From: JAKOUL01 sp035378845
GTDB taxonomy: Bacteria > Dictyoglomota > Dictyoglomia > Dictyoglomales > Dictyoglomaceae
Reading direction: 5' to 3'
NCBI GenBank assembly: GCA_035378845.1
Contig: DAOSUP010000004.1
Location: 1-64,000, forward strand
DNA: 64,000 nucleotides
Position 1 is the first letter of the stretch; every line of letters begins with the position of its first letter. Below the pieces are notes generated by a model, which saw only the letters and a list, made by a program, of their open reading frames with translations, did no database searches and had not been told where the DNA came from. The translations under genes and the position numbers were made by a program. Shown piece after piece: positions 52,891 through 60,716 of the stretch.

Positions 52891-53920
52891 AATAAGATTC
52901 CTCCTTTAATTTACGGATATTATCTCTATAGGGTGGATAAATAATCCCTTTATCCGTAATAATTCCAGATATATATTCTGCAGGTGTTACATCAAAAGCA
53001 GGATTTATTGCCAAGATCCCTTCTGGAGCAATTCTTTTCCCCATAAAACTTAATACTTCCTCCGCTTCCCTTTCCTCTATAATAATATCCTCTCCTTTTT
53101 CTAAATTAAAATCAAAAGAAGAGACAGGAGCAGCAATATAAAAGGGAATATTATGATGATAAGCAAGTACTGCAATAGAATATGTACCTATTTTATTTGC
53201 CACATCTCCTCTTAAAGTTATTCTATCAGCTCCTACAATAACAAGATCCACTAACTTCTTTGCAAAGAGATAACCTACCATATTATCTGTAATAAGAGTA
53301 GCAGGAATTCCTTCCTTAGAAAGTTCCCAACCAGTAAGCCTACTTCCCTGAAGAAGGGGTCTTGTCTCAGTAAAATAAACCATCTCTAATATTTTTCTAT
53401 TCCAACCCTCCTTAATTACTCCAAGAGCAGTTCCAAGACCTATAGTAGCTAAACTCCCCGTATTACAGTGAGTCAAGACTTTTGCTTTTGGAGGAATAAT
53501 ACTTACTCCAAAATTAGCTATAGCTTGAGATCTTTCTCTTTCTTCATTCTCTATTTTTCTTGCTTCTTCTAAAAGCAAAAGTTTCAAGTCAATAGAAGAT
53601 AAATCTTTGTTCTTATTAATTACATCTGCCATTCTATTTATAGTAGAGAATAAATTTATAGCTGTAGGACGTGAAACAGCAAATTCGCTCATTACTTCAT
53701 GAAGATAAGCAAGAAGGTTAGTACCTGTATATTTAAAGGCAGCCAATACAATTCCATAAGCAGTTGCTACTCCAATAGCAGGAGCACCTCTTACTTTCAA
53801 CTTTTTAATAGCTTCAATAACTTGTTGATACTTAAAGCAAATAATCCAGTCTTCCTTCCAAGGAAGTTTTGACTGGTCAAGAATATAAAGGGTACTATTT
53901 TCCCATTTTATTATATTCAT
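52874..53920 (-). CDS. mtnA: Methylthioribose-1-phosphate isomerase
   Basis: Converts methylthioribose-1-phosphate to methylthioribulose-1-phosphate, 348 residues. RGAPAIG (44-50), the catalytic Cys152 in THCNTGSLAT, ETRPLLQGSRLTGWEL (185-200) and the catalytic Asp232 in VGADRI are intact, which distinguishes it from eIF2B-like relatives. It shares one base with the upstream phosphorylase gene. No further methionine-salvage genes (mtnB, mtnC, mtnD) follow, so the product's fate is open. Confidence 0.95.
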   Translation of the reverse strand: MNIIKWENSTLYILDQSKLPWKEDWIICFKYQQVIEAIKKLKVRGAPAIGVATAYGIVLAAFKYTGTNLLAYLHEVMSEFAVSRPTAINLFSTINRMADVINKNKDLSSIDLKLLLLEEARKIENEERERSQAIANFGVSIIPPKAKVLTHCNTGSLATIGLGTALGVIKEGWNRKILEMVYFTETRPLLQGSRLTGWELSKEGIPATLITDNMVGYLFAKKLVDLVIVGADRITLRGDVANKIGTYSIAVLAYHHNIPFYIAAPVSSFDFNLEKGEDIIIEEREAEEVLSFMGKRIAPEGILAINPAFDVTPAEYISGIITDKGIIYPPYRDNIRKLKEESYYENSN

Positions 53921-54705
53921 TAGCTCTTCTCCTTATACTCCTTTAATGCATCTTTACAAACACAGCTTCTTTCCTTAGGAATCTTAGGTATTACAAAAGA
54001 AAAAAGCTTTCTAACTTTCTCTATATTCTCTGACATCACTTCTAAAACCTCTTGATGAGTTAAAATATTCTGAGAAATTCCAGCAGCATAGTTAGTAACA
54101 AGAGAGACTGTTGCATAACACATTTCAAGTTCCCGTGCAAGAATCACTTCTGGAACATTAGTCATCCCAACCACATCTCCAAAAGTAGCAAACATCTTTA
54201 TCTCTGCAGGTGTTTCAAAACGAGGTCCTTCTGTGCATACATAAGTTCCATAAGGATGCACTCTAATACCTAATTCTTTTGCAGCATTAAACAAAATATT
54301 TCTTAATTCAGGACAATAAGGATTAGTAAAATCTAAATGTATTACTCTTCCATCATCACCATTATAGTATGTATAATCTCTGTTTTTTGTAAAATCTATG
54401 AATTGATCCAAGATCACTATATCTCCTGGGACAAGATTCATTTTCAAACTTCCCACAGCAGTAGTTGTAAGAATTCTCTCTACACCAAGATTCTTTAGTA
54501 CCCACATATTCGCCTTATAGTTTACTTTATGTGGAGGAACAGAATGCTTTACCCCATGCCTTGCTAAAAAACCAACCTCTTCCCCATAATAAATACCTTT
54601 CAATACCTTAGCTTCCCCAAAAGGAGTAGAAATAATCAATTCTTCTGGATTTTCAAGAAAGGCAGGATCATAAACCCCTGTACCTCCAATAATGGCTATC
54701 CTCAT
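53920..54705 (-). CDS. MTAP/PNP-family nucleoside phosphorylase, probably methylthioinosine phosphorylase
   Basis: A 261-residue family 2 nucleoside phosphorylase. GGTG (7-10), ARHG (48-51) and the phosphate/ribose-site MTNVPE (181-186) are present. Human MTA phosphorylase recognises adenine through Asp-Tyr-Asp; here the aligned residues are Asn205-Tyr-Ala207. Asn and Ala there are typical of 6-oxopurine enzymes such as methylthioinosine phosphorylase. The adjacent deaminase and mtnA agree with MTI as substrate; inosine or guanosine remain possible. A Cys-Val-Cys motif (248-250) near the C-terminus resembles the stabilising CXC of archaeal homologues. Confidence 0.88.
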   Translation of the reverse strand: MRIAIIGGTGVYDPAFLENPEELIISTPFGEAKVLKGIYYGEEVGFLARHGVKHSVPPHKVNYKANMWVLKNLGVERILTTTAVGSLKMNLVPGDIVILDQFIDFTKNRDYTYYNGDDGRVIHLDFTNPYCPELRNILFNAAKELGIRVHPYGTYVCTEGPRFETPAEIKMFATFGDVVGMTNVPEVILARELEMCYATVSLVTNYAAGISQNILTHQEVLEVMSENIEKVRKLFSFVIPKIPKERSCVCKDALKEYKEKS

Positions 54706-54715
54706 AATTCTCCTC

Positions 54716-55462
54716 CTACATAAGAAAATTCATAATAGAGTTTGCTTTTATATTATCAATAAAGTCATTTAAAATATCTCGTATATTAGTTCCTCTGCTC
54801 CCTCTTTGAAGAGCACTATAAAAATAACAAGCTACATCATAAGTAGCTTTATCTATTTGTTTTTGGGAGATCTTAGAAACATCAGAAAATCCTGAGCCTT
54901 TCAAATATGCTCTCTCTATATCTTTATAATATTGGGAAGAATTCTTGACGCTGTCTAAAATATAACTCATAGGATACGTTACATAAGTTAAATTCTTTGA
55001 AGCTTTAGGATTAATAACTTCAGCATTTTTTTCATACTTACTATGAAACTTATCTTCATTTCCACTGGTAGCAGTATGAAGAGGTTGATTTAAATCTGCT
55101 ACATAATGAGACAAAACTCCAAGCTGAAAAGCCACAAGTCTCCAAGGTCTTTTAGACTGAATCAAACTTACTATTTCCAAGTATTTTTCCCTTACCTTTT
55201 CTGGACCTTTACCTTTTTTATTATCTACCTGATAGATATGATTATCAAAATCCTTATATACTCTATCAGGAGCTACACTACCTTCTAAAAGCTCATCCAT
55301 ATAAGGGACAATCTTTCTTTGATACTCCTTAGGAAGAGAATATACAGCTTCTTCTGCTATCTTAAAATGAGTTTTCCCACTCCATCCTAAAGTAGGATTG
55401 ATAAAAAGAAAGAGTATAAAAAAGAAAAATAAAAATTTTCTTTTTGTAAAGATCTTTTTCAT
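54716..55462 (-). CDS. Exported P1 nuclease / zinc-dependent phospholipase C family protein
   Basis: About 248 residues. A signal peptide (basic start, hydrophobic 10-22) ends before Trp27, and the mature chain would begin with tryptophan as in this family. Zinc ligands appear as Trp27, His32, Asp66 (SVAPD), His75, His119, Asp123, His129 and His140. The Trp-x4-His spacing is like P1/S1 nuclease rather than Bacillus phospholipase C. It could release nucleotides or lipid headgroups outside the membrane. I start at the ATG at 55462; a TTG 27 bases upstream is the longer option. It lies 10 bases before the phosphorylase gene. Confidence 0.72.
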   Translation of the reverse strand: MKKIFTKRKFLFFFFILFLFINPTLGWSGKTHFKIAEEAVYSLPKEYQRKIVPYMDELLEGSVAPDRVYKDFDNHIYQVDNKKGKGPEKVREKYLEIVSLIQSKRPWRLVAFQLGVLSHYVADLNQPLHTATSGNEDKFHSKYEKNAEVINPKASKNLTYVTYPMSYILDSVKNSSQYYKDIERAYLKGSGFSDVSKISQKQIDKATYDVACYFYSALQRGSRGTNIRDILNDFIDNIKANSIMNFLM

Positions 55463-55490
55463 AATGGAAGATATTTTATCATATATCAAT

Positions 55491-56585
55491 TTATTTTATC
55501 ACCCTTTCTACAAACCCTCTAAATTCTTCTTCAAAACGATCCTTAGAGAATTTTTTTGCGTTGTTAATCAAATCCTCTTTTTTAAAGTCGTCCCTTTCAT
55601 TTAAAAACCTAAGTACCGCTTCTTTAAGAGACTTAACTGTTTGTTCACCGAAAAGAATCCCTGTTTTTCCATCAACAACTGTTTCCAATGCTCCTCCTCT
55701 TGCATAAGCAATTACTGGAGTTCCACTTGCTTGTGCCTCTACAGGAACTATTCCAAAATCCTCCTCCACTGGAAATATTAATGCCTGAGCCTTTGCAAGA
55801 TATTCTTTTACAGTATTATCATTCTGCCATCCTAAAATTTTTATATTACTTTCTGCTATTTTTTTAATCTTATGCATCTCTTCCCCTTCACCAATGACTA
55901 CAAGGGGCAATTTCAATTCATTGAAAGTCTCTACAATCAAATCTACTTTTTTATAAGGTACAAGTCTTGAAATAACTATGAAATAATCCTCTTTCTTTTC
56001 TGTAGGAGAAAATCTATCCACATCTACTGGAGGGTATATTACTGTAGCTTCTCTCCTATACACCTTCCATATTCTATTTGCCACATTCTTAGAGTTAGCA
56101 GTAAAATAATCAACTCTATTTGAGCTTTCCACATCCCACATTCTTAGATAATGAAAAATAAGTCGTACTAAAAGACTTTTCATTCCACTTTCAACTCTAT
56201 TATCCTTTAAATATGGGAAATAAAGATCCCAGATATATCTCATAGGGGTATGACAATAGCATATATGCACCTGATAAGAACGAGTTAATACTCCCTTAGC
56301 TACACAATGACTACTGGATATAACTAAGTCATAATCTTTGAGATCAAATTGCTCTATAGCCATAGGCATTAAGGGAAGATAAGAAGAATATTTACTCTCT
56401 CCTAATGGAAGATGAGAAATGAAAGAAGAATAGACACGATTATTAATTCCCAATGCTTTTAAAGTATCCTTTGAATAAACTAAAGTAAAGATATCAGCCT
56501 CAGGATATATCTCAAGAATTGTCTTTAAAACCTTCTCGGCACCACCAATATTTACAATCCAATCATGAACTACTGCTACCTTCAC
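55491..56585 (-). CDS. GT4-family glycosyltransferase, WbaZ-like
   Basis: A 364-residue GT-B glycosyltransferase. The N-terminus VVHDWIVNIGGAEKVL (about residues 4-19) and CYCHTPMRYIWDLY match a group of mannosyl- or rhamnosyltransferase-like proteins of surface polysaccharide loci. The donor domain has VISRLVPYKKVDLIVE and FPVEEDFGIVPVEAQASGTPVIAY, with the EX7E motif. There is no polysaccharide cluster nearby, only a two-base gap to the cyclase-family gene. The sugar is unknown. Confidence 0.82.
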   Translation of the reverse strand: MKVAVVHDWIVNIGGAEKVLKTILEIYPEADIFTLVYSKDTLKALGINNRVYSSFISHLPLGESKYSSYLPLMPMAIEQFDLKDYDLVISSSHCVAKGVLTRSYQVHICYCHTPMRYIWDLYFPYLKDNRVESGMKSLLVRLIFHYLRMWDVESSNRVDYFTANSKNVANRIWKVYRREATVIYPPVDVDRFSPTEKKEDYFIVISRLVPYKKVDLIVETFNELKLPLVVIGEGEEMHKIKKIAESNIKILGWQNDNTVKEYLAKAQALIFPVEEDFGIVPVEAQASGTPVIAYARGGALETVVDGKTGILFGEQTVKSLKEAVLRFLNERDDFKKEDLINNAKKFSKDRFEEEFRGFVERVIK

Positions 56586-56587
56586 TT

Positions 56588-57235
56588 TTAATCCTCTATA
56601 GGAAAAAGCATCGCTCTAACTGGAGAACCTTCACCATCTTTTATTTTTAGCGGTAAAGCAAATAACAAATATTTTCCTTCTTGCACATTTAGAAGATTTA
56701 AGCCCTCAATAATTCCTATCTCTTTTCCAAGAAGTATCCTATGCACTTTTTTGCCTTCTTCTCCTCTTGGTCCTATAGAAAGATAATCTATGCCCACCGT
56801 TTTTATCTCCTTTTCAACTAAAAACTCTGCAGCTTCCCATGAGAGTCCCACATAATTTTCATAGAATTTATTATCTAAAAGTAGTTTTGAATTTTTTGTT
56901 TTAAAAAGAATGATATCATTTTTTTCTATAGGTAAATTTTTTATATCTCCTAAGGAAATTTTATCTTCATTTTTAATTTCAAAAACCTTCGCCAAACCAT
57001 AAAATCTTGATAAATCAATTTCGTCTAACTTCTTTCCATCTTCTAAGAAGTGATAAGGAGTATCTATATGAGTACCGGTATGAGAGCCAAGAGAAATTTT
57101 GGAAAGATTTGCATTTTTTCCATCAGAAATTTTGGAAACCCATTCTCTTTCAAATTTTGGATCATTAGGCCAAAAGACCAAATTTTCATGAATTAAAAGG
57201 CTTACATCTATAGGATTATTCCAAAGAATTTTCAT
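56588..57235 (-). CDS. Cyclase-family metal-dependent hydrolase (kynurenine formamidase fold)
   Basis: A 215-residue protein of the cyclase family. The metal-binding signature SHTGTHIDTPYHF lies at residues 51-63 (His52, His56, Asp58, His62). A second conserved segment, VGIDYLSIGPRG, is at about 147-158. Members include arylformamidases, isatin hydrolases and many uncharacterised enzymes, so no substrate can be assigned, and no tryptophan-degradation genes are nearby. It is the first gene of the operon running to asnS, with GGAGGATACA before its ATG. Confidence 0.75.
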   Translation of the reverse strand: MKILWNNPIDVSLLIHENLVFWPNDPKFEREWVSKISDGKNANLSKISLGSHTGTHIDTPYHFLEDGKKLDEIDLSRFYGLAKVFEIKNEDKISLGDIKNLPIEKNDIILFKTKNSKLLLDNKFYENYVGLSWEAAEFLVEKEIKTVGIDYLSIGPRGEEGKKVHRILLGKEIGIIEGLNLLNVQEGKYLLFALPLKIKDGEGSPVRAMLFPIED

Positions 57236-57341
57236 ACTGTATCCTCCAAAAGGAATTTTATAAACATTATAAATTAAGATCTTTATTTAGAAAAGGGCTA
57301 TTAGTTTCTATCTTCTATAATTAATATCTCAGGTTTATAAA

Positions 57342-57393
57342 CTATACTTAATTATATATAAGCTCTTTAAAATAACTTTATGCTATACTTAAT
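57342..57393 (+). promoter_or_regulatory. Duplicated -10-like element upstream of pyrE
   Basis: The 11-base sequence CTATACTTAAT occurs at 57342-57352 and again at 57383-57393, 41 bases apart. Each contains TATACT; the second is preceded by TGC and forms an extended -10 (TGCTATACT). This looks like tandem pyrE promoters. No good -35 box is seen. The 190-base gap also holds the promoter region of the divergent cyclase gene, with TATAAT-like sequence near 57270 but no clear pair. Confidence 0.45.
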
Positions 57394-57425
57394 CTAAAAA
57401 TTTCTTCTAAGAAAGGAAATAGGAT

Positions 57426-57995
57426 ATGAATTGGATTGAAGTTTTTAAAGAAAAAGGGGCATTTTTAGAAGGACATTTTTTATTATCTTCAGGTATGCAT
57501 AGTCCTAATTATCTCCAATGTGCTCTCATACTTCAATATCCAGATCTTGCTGAAAAGATAGCAAAGGAAATAGCAGAAAAAATTCCTAAAAATTTAAAAA
57601 TAGATACCGTGATAGGACCTGCTTTAGGTGGAATTATTATTGCTTATGAATTAGCAAGAGCTTTAGATATTAGAGGAATCTTCGCAGAAAGAGAAGAAGG
57701 AAAAATGACCCTAAGAAGAGGTTTTTCTATCTCTAAAGGAGAAAGAGTCCTTGTATGCGAAGATGTGGTGACCACAGGAGGATCTGCATTAGAAGTAGCA
57801 AACCTTGTTAAAAGTTTTGGGGGAGAGATTATAGCTTATGCATGTATAGTAGATAGAAGTGGAGGAAAGACAATTTTTGATAAGGATTTATATTCTTTAA
57901 TTCAACTTAAGTTAGACACATATAATCCTGAAGAATGTCCTTTTTGTAAGGATAAAATACCATTAACAAAGCCAGGAAGCAGAAACTTAAAGTAA
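57426..57995 (+). CDS. pyrE: Orotate phosphoribosyltransferase
   Basis: Converts orotate and PRPP to orotidine-5'-phosphate, 189 residues, the compact form seen in thermophiles and archaea. The segment GHFLLSSGMHSPNYLQC (about residues 17-33) replaces the longer E. coli N-terminus. GPALGGIIIAYELAR (about 66-80) and the PRPP-binding motif VLVCEDVVTTGGSA (about 109-122) are present. A CPFC pair near the C-terminus is typical of this subgroup. It is a single-gene unit, with no other pyr gene in the window. Confidence 0.94.
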   Translation: MNWIEVFKEKGAFLEGHFLLSSGMHSPNYLQCALILQYPDLAEKIAKEIAEKIPKNLKIDTVIGPALGGIIIAYELARALDIRGIFAEREEGKMTLRRGFSISKGERVLVCEDVVTTGGSALEVANLVKSFGGEIIAYACIVDRSGGKTIFDKDLYSLIQLKLDTYNPEECPFCKDKIPLTKPGSRNLK

Positions 57996-58061
57996 ATAAA
58001 CCCACTTTTGAAACTAAGGAAAAATAAAATTCATCTGGAAAGTTAAATCTGATAGCTTGAA

Positions 58062-59858
58062 TTATAACATAGCAAAATATTTTTTTATTTTCTCTGCTAT
58101 CAATTTACGACGTTTTTCAAGAAAATAAGGATAATCCTTTATATCCATATCAAAAATTTCAAGAGGAATACAGTTCATTTCTAAGTTTTTATAAAGTTCT
58201 TCTATGGAAGTTATAGCACCATATTTTAATGGTCCGCCATTACATTGTTCAAGCATCTCCTTCATATACACAGAAGGTGGTTTTGCCCCAATAGCAATAT
58301 TAATCTCACTTTGTGCCATTACATAATTAGCAATCTGGTTATACATATTTTGGTCATAATTAAATTTCTTCAAATATTCCTTTGGGAAAATGTGATGTAC
58401 ATCTCCTTTTAGTTTGATCAAATCATCAACAGTGATATCCCTTGATAAAAAACCTTTATCTTTCATTTTAACTTGAGCTGCAAGAAAAACATTATAAGCA
58501 GGATTAACTGCAACAGCCGTATTCAATTGCTGAGGAAGTCCAAACTCCCAATAGGCTTCAGAAAGTTCAGCTTCAACTACATTATTAATATACTCTTCAG
58601 GATTTCCATCAGTAATCCTTTTAATATCATAATCAAATTGTCCTTCAGAAGAACCCGAATAACGACCAGTAAGGACAGAAAGCACAAACCACTTCCTGAC
58701 TAAAGATTCAATAATACCTTTTGGAATTTGCATCTCTTGCAGAGTAAGATACAGAATATATGCAAAATCTATTGTATTTTGTGAACGAATCATAGAAGAA
58801 TCAATAAATCCTGCAGAACGGAGGATCATTACAAATTTTTTAAAATTATTTTCATTCATAAATACTTTTATGCCTTCATCTAACTTATTAAAAGACTCCT
58901 CAGCAATACTTTCCTCATAATCCCGTGTCTCAAAATTTCTTCCAGAGAGTAAAGCTACTAAATCTTGTAGCCTACCACGCCTAAATTTATAAGTAAACGC
59001 AACTCTCAACATGTCTATATATGACGGATCATATAGATCATCCATCTCATCTTTCAACCAGCTCATCTTTTGAAAATATTCTGTTTGAGTAAATTCTTTA
59101 TCAATTTCCTTTATTTGATCATAAAAATCAGGATTTTTTGCAAGATGACAAAAATAATCTATTGCTTTACGAATTTTATGCCCATTATAATTTTCATTAA
59201 CAGCTATTTTAGACATAGCAAAATCTGCTTGACTTAGTACAACCCCTGCAGCATTAATACGAATAAATATTTCCGTTACAACATCAATGTCAAGATCAGA
59301 ATTAAGCTCTATTAAACCAATAGGATTATTGACTATACCTTTCAAGGAATCAATAGTCTCATATATATCATTTTTATTTACATTAGGATTAGACTCACAA
59401 TATTTTTCAATAGTATCAAGAAATTTAAATTCAGGTTTAAAGATCTCAGAGATATCTGCTATCCAGGTCTTATCCTTCATAATAACACTATTGCTCACCT
59501 CAAATCTTTTTTCAATAGGATTAAAAGCAATAACAATTCTCCTTTTTCTATAGTTTTTATCAACTATTTCCTTTGATAAAAGAGCAGTCATCAGAGCAGT
59601 TATCCTTTGTTGTCCATCAATAAGAATACGCTTTCCTTGTGATATGGAGCCATCTTTAAGCTTAACATTTGGATTTTTCCATACAATTAAATATCCCACA
59701 GGGTATCCTTGATACAAAGAATCTACAAAATCCCTTACCTTAGTAGCATCCCATACAAAAGGTCTTTGGATCTCTGGTATAGCAATTTCACCTGATTGAA
59801 TCCAAGTAAGTATAACTTGAACTGGATAATGATTTACAGTATATTTTTGAATTATCAT
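58062..59858 (-). CDS. DUF262 protein with C-terminal HNH-like (DUF1524-type) region
   Basis: A 598-residue soluble protein. The N-terminal DUF262 domain has IPEIQRPFVWD (27-37) and ILIDGQQRITALM (78-90), a ParB-like nucleotide-hydrolase pattern. Near the C-terminus DVHHIFPKEYLKK (about 486-498) resembles the histidine-metal nuclease motif of DUF1524/HNH partners. The same pairing occurs in GmrSD-type and SspE-type restriction proteins against modified phage DNA. A stand-alone defence nuclease is therefore plausible but unproven. No DNA-modification genes are adjacent. A GGGGGTGATG ribosome site precedes the ATG, and TATAAT at 59917-59922 (minus) may be its -10 box. Confidence 0.75.
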   Translation of the reverse strand: MIIQKYTVNHYPVQVILTWIQSGEIAIPEIQRPFVWDATKVRDFVDSLYQGYPVGYLIVWKNPNVKLKDGSISQGKRILIDGQQRITALMTALLSKEIVDKNYRKRRIVIAFNPIEKRFEVSNSVIMKDKTWIADISEIFKPEFKFLDTIEKYCESNPNVNKNDIYETIDSLKGIVNNPIGLIELNSDLDIDVVTEIFIRINAAGVVLSQADFAMSKIAVNENYNGHKIRKAIDYFCHLAKNPDFYDQIKEIDKEFTQTEYFQKMSWLKDEMDDLYDPSYIDMLRVAFTYKFRRGRLQDLVALLSGRNFETRDYEESIAEESFNKLDEGIKVFMNENNFKKFVMILRSAGFIDSSMIRSQNTIDFAYILYLTLQEMQIPKGIIESLVRKWFVLSVLTGRYSGSSEGQFDYDIKRITDGNPEEYINNVVEAELSEAYWEFGLPQQLNTAVAVNPAYNVFLAAQVKMKDKGFLSRDITVDDLIKLKGDVHHIFPKEYLKKFNYDQNMYNQIANYVMAQSEINIAIGAKPPSVYMKEMLEQCNGGPLKYGAITSIEELYKNLEMNCIPLEIFDMDIKDYPYFLEKRRKLIAEKIKKYFAML

Positions 59859-59936
59859 TTCATCACCCCCTATAATTTCTTAACAACATTTCTTTTTATC
59901 CGCATCTACATTTAACATTATAAAAGATTAACTCAG

Positions 59937-60152
59937 CTATACCTTTATTCTCCATCTCCTTGGACCTATCTTTTCTATTTCACCCATTTCACAAAGACGC
60001 CTAAATCTACTTTCAAGAAGTATTAAAGATACTTCCCATTCTTCAGAATTTCTTTCTTTTATTCTTGGGAGCCTTTCTCTCTCCAGTTCTAATCTTTTTA
60101 TTGTAAATTCACTTTTCCTCTTTATATGCTCATCAAAATTAATTTTCCTCAT
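59937..60152 (-). CDS. Small charged protein paired with nucleotidyltransferase-like gene
   Basis: A 71-residue protein very rich in Arg, Glu and Lys; I do not recognise a family. The N-terminal half is a predicted long helix (about residues 8-36). The second half, with SRFRRLCEMGEIEKIGPRRWRIKV, could form a small winged-helix-like fold. Its ATG overlaps the end of the nucleotidyltransferase-like gene by 14 bases, so the two are probably one functional unit, possibly a toxin-antitoxin-like pair. An AAAGGATAAAAA site precedes it. Confidence 0.55.
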   Translation of the reverse strand: MRKINFDEHIKRKSEFTIKRLELERERLPRIKERNSEEWEVSLILLESRFRRLCEMGEIEKIGPRRWRIKV

Positions 60153-60570
60153 TTTTTATCCTTTTTAGAGCTTCATAAATACCTTGCTCTTTAGATTTAC
60201 CTTCTAAATATTCCCAGTCAATTTCATCTTTGTAAAGTAAGATTAATTCTCTTACCCATTCACAATCCTGAGGAGATTTCCAGTAAAAGCAAGCATTAAG
60301 TCTATCTATTATTAAGTCTTCAATACCTATTATATAAGCAGTAAGTCCTTCTATCTCTACAGTAGTTACTTTAGAATAATCTCCAGCGAGAAATTCATCA
60401 GGAATCTCTATAGCTATATCAATCTCTGGATTAAACCAATGTCTTCCAATCTTCTTAAAATCCCAATCCCTCAAAATTTTAGCAACCTCTTCTATTTCAT
60501 TACAAACTATATCTATATCCGCTGTAGCATAGCTTCCAAGCGTATAAAATTCAAGAGCATTTTCTCCCAC
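60139..60570 (-). CDS. Nucleotidyltransferase-like protein, probably missing its N-terminus
   Basis: The intact reading frame from a GTG gives 143 residues. It contains FYTLGSYATADIDIV (about residues 8-22), which resembles the substrate-binding GS...DxD site of nucleotidyltransferase-fold proteins such as the AbiEii/DUF6036 groups. A later segment, IEDLIIDRLNACFYWKSPQDCEWV, fits the same families. The GTG has no ribosome site and would cut off a helix of the fold. The missing residues are encoded upstream in the same frame but without a usable start codon (see 60571-60702). It may be a recently broken gene or use an unusual start. Confidence 0.6.
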   Translation of the reverse strand: MGENALEFYTLGSYATADIDIVCNEIEEVAKILRDWDFKKIGRHWFNPEIDIAIEIPDEFLAGDYSKVTTVEIEGLTAYIIGIEDLIIDRLNACFYWKSPQDCEWVRELILLYKDEIDWEYLEGKSKEQGIYEALKRIKNEEN

Positions 60571-60702
60571 TATTATGGGACGAATACCTTTCTTCTCAAG
60601 TTCTTTAGATAAAATTGCTACAAAGAATATCCTCCTTTTAAAAGGAGCCTCTATCTTTTTTAATTCTTCAAAAATTCCTTCATTTCTAACTAAGATTCCT
60701 AT
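60571..60702 (-). pseudogene. In-frame N-terminal coding sequence of the nucleotidyltransferase, lacking a start codon
   Basis: From a TAA at 60705-60703 the frame is open for 44 codons into the downstream gene. It encodes FEELKKIEAPFKRR and FVAILSKELEKKGIRPIIV, which look like genuine coding sequence joining GENALEFYT. It has no ATG or TTG, and the first GTG is the downstream one. An ATG at 60683-60681 is one frame off. One extra T in the T5 run (minus strand of 60670-60674) would make ATG-AAG-GAA-TTT-TTT-GAA continuous with the rest. A one-base deletion is the simplest explanation. Confidence 0.6.
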
Positions 60703-60716
60703 TTACTTAAGTTTCC

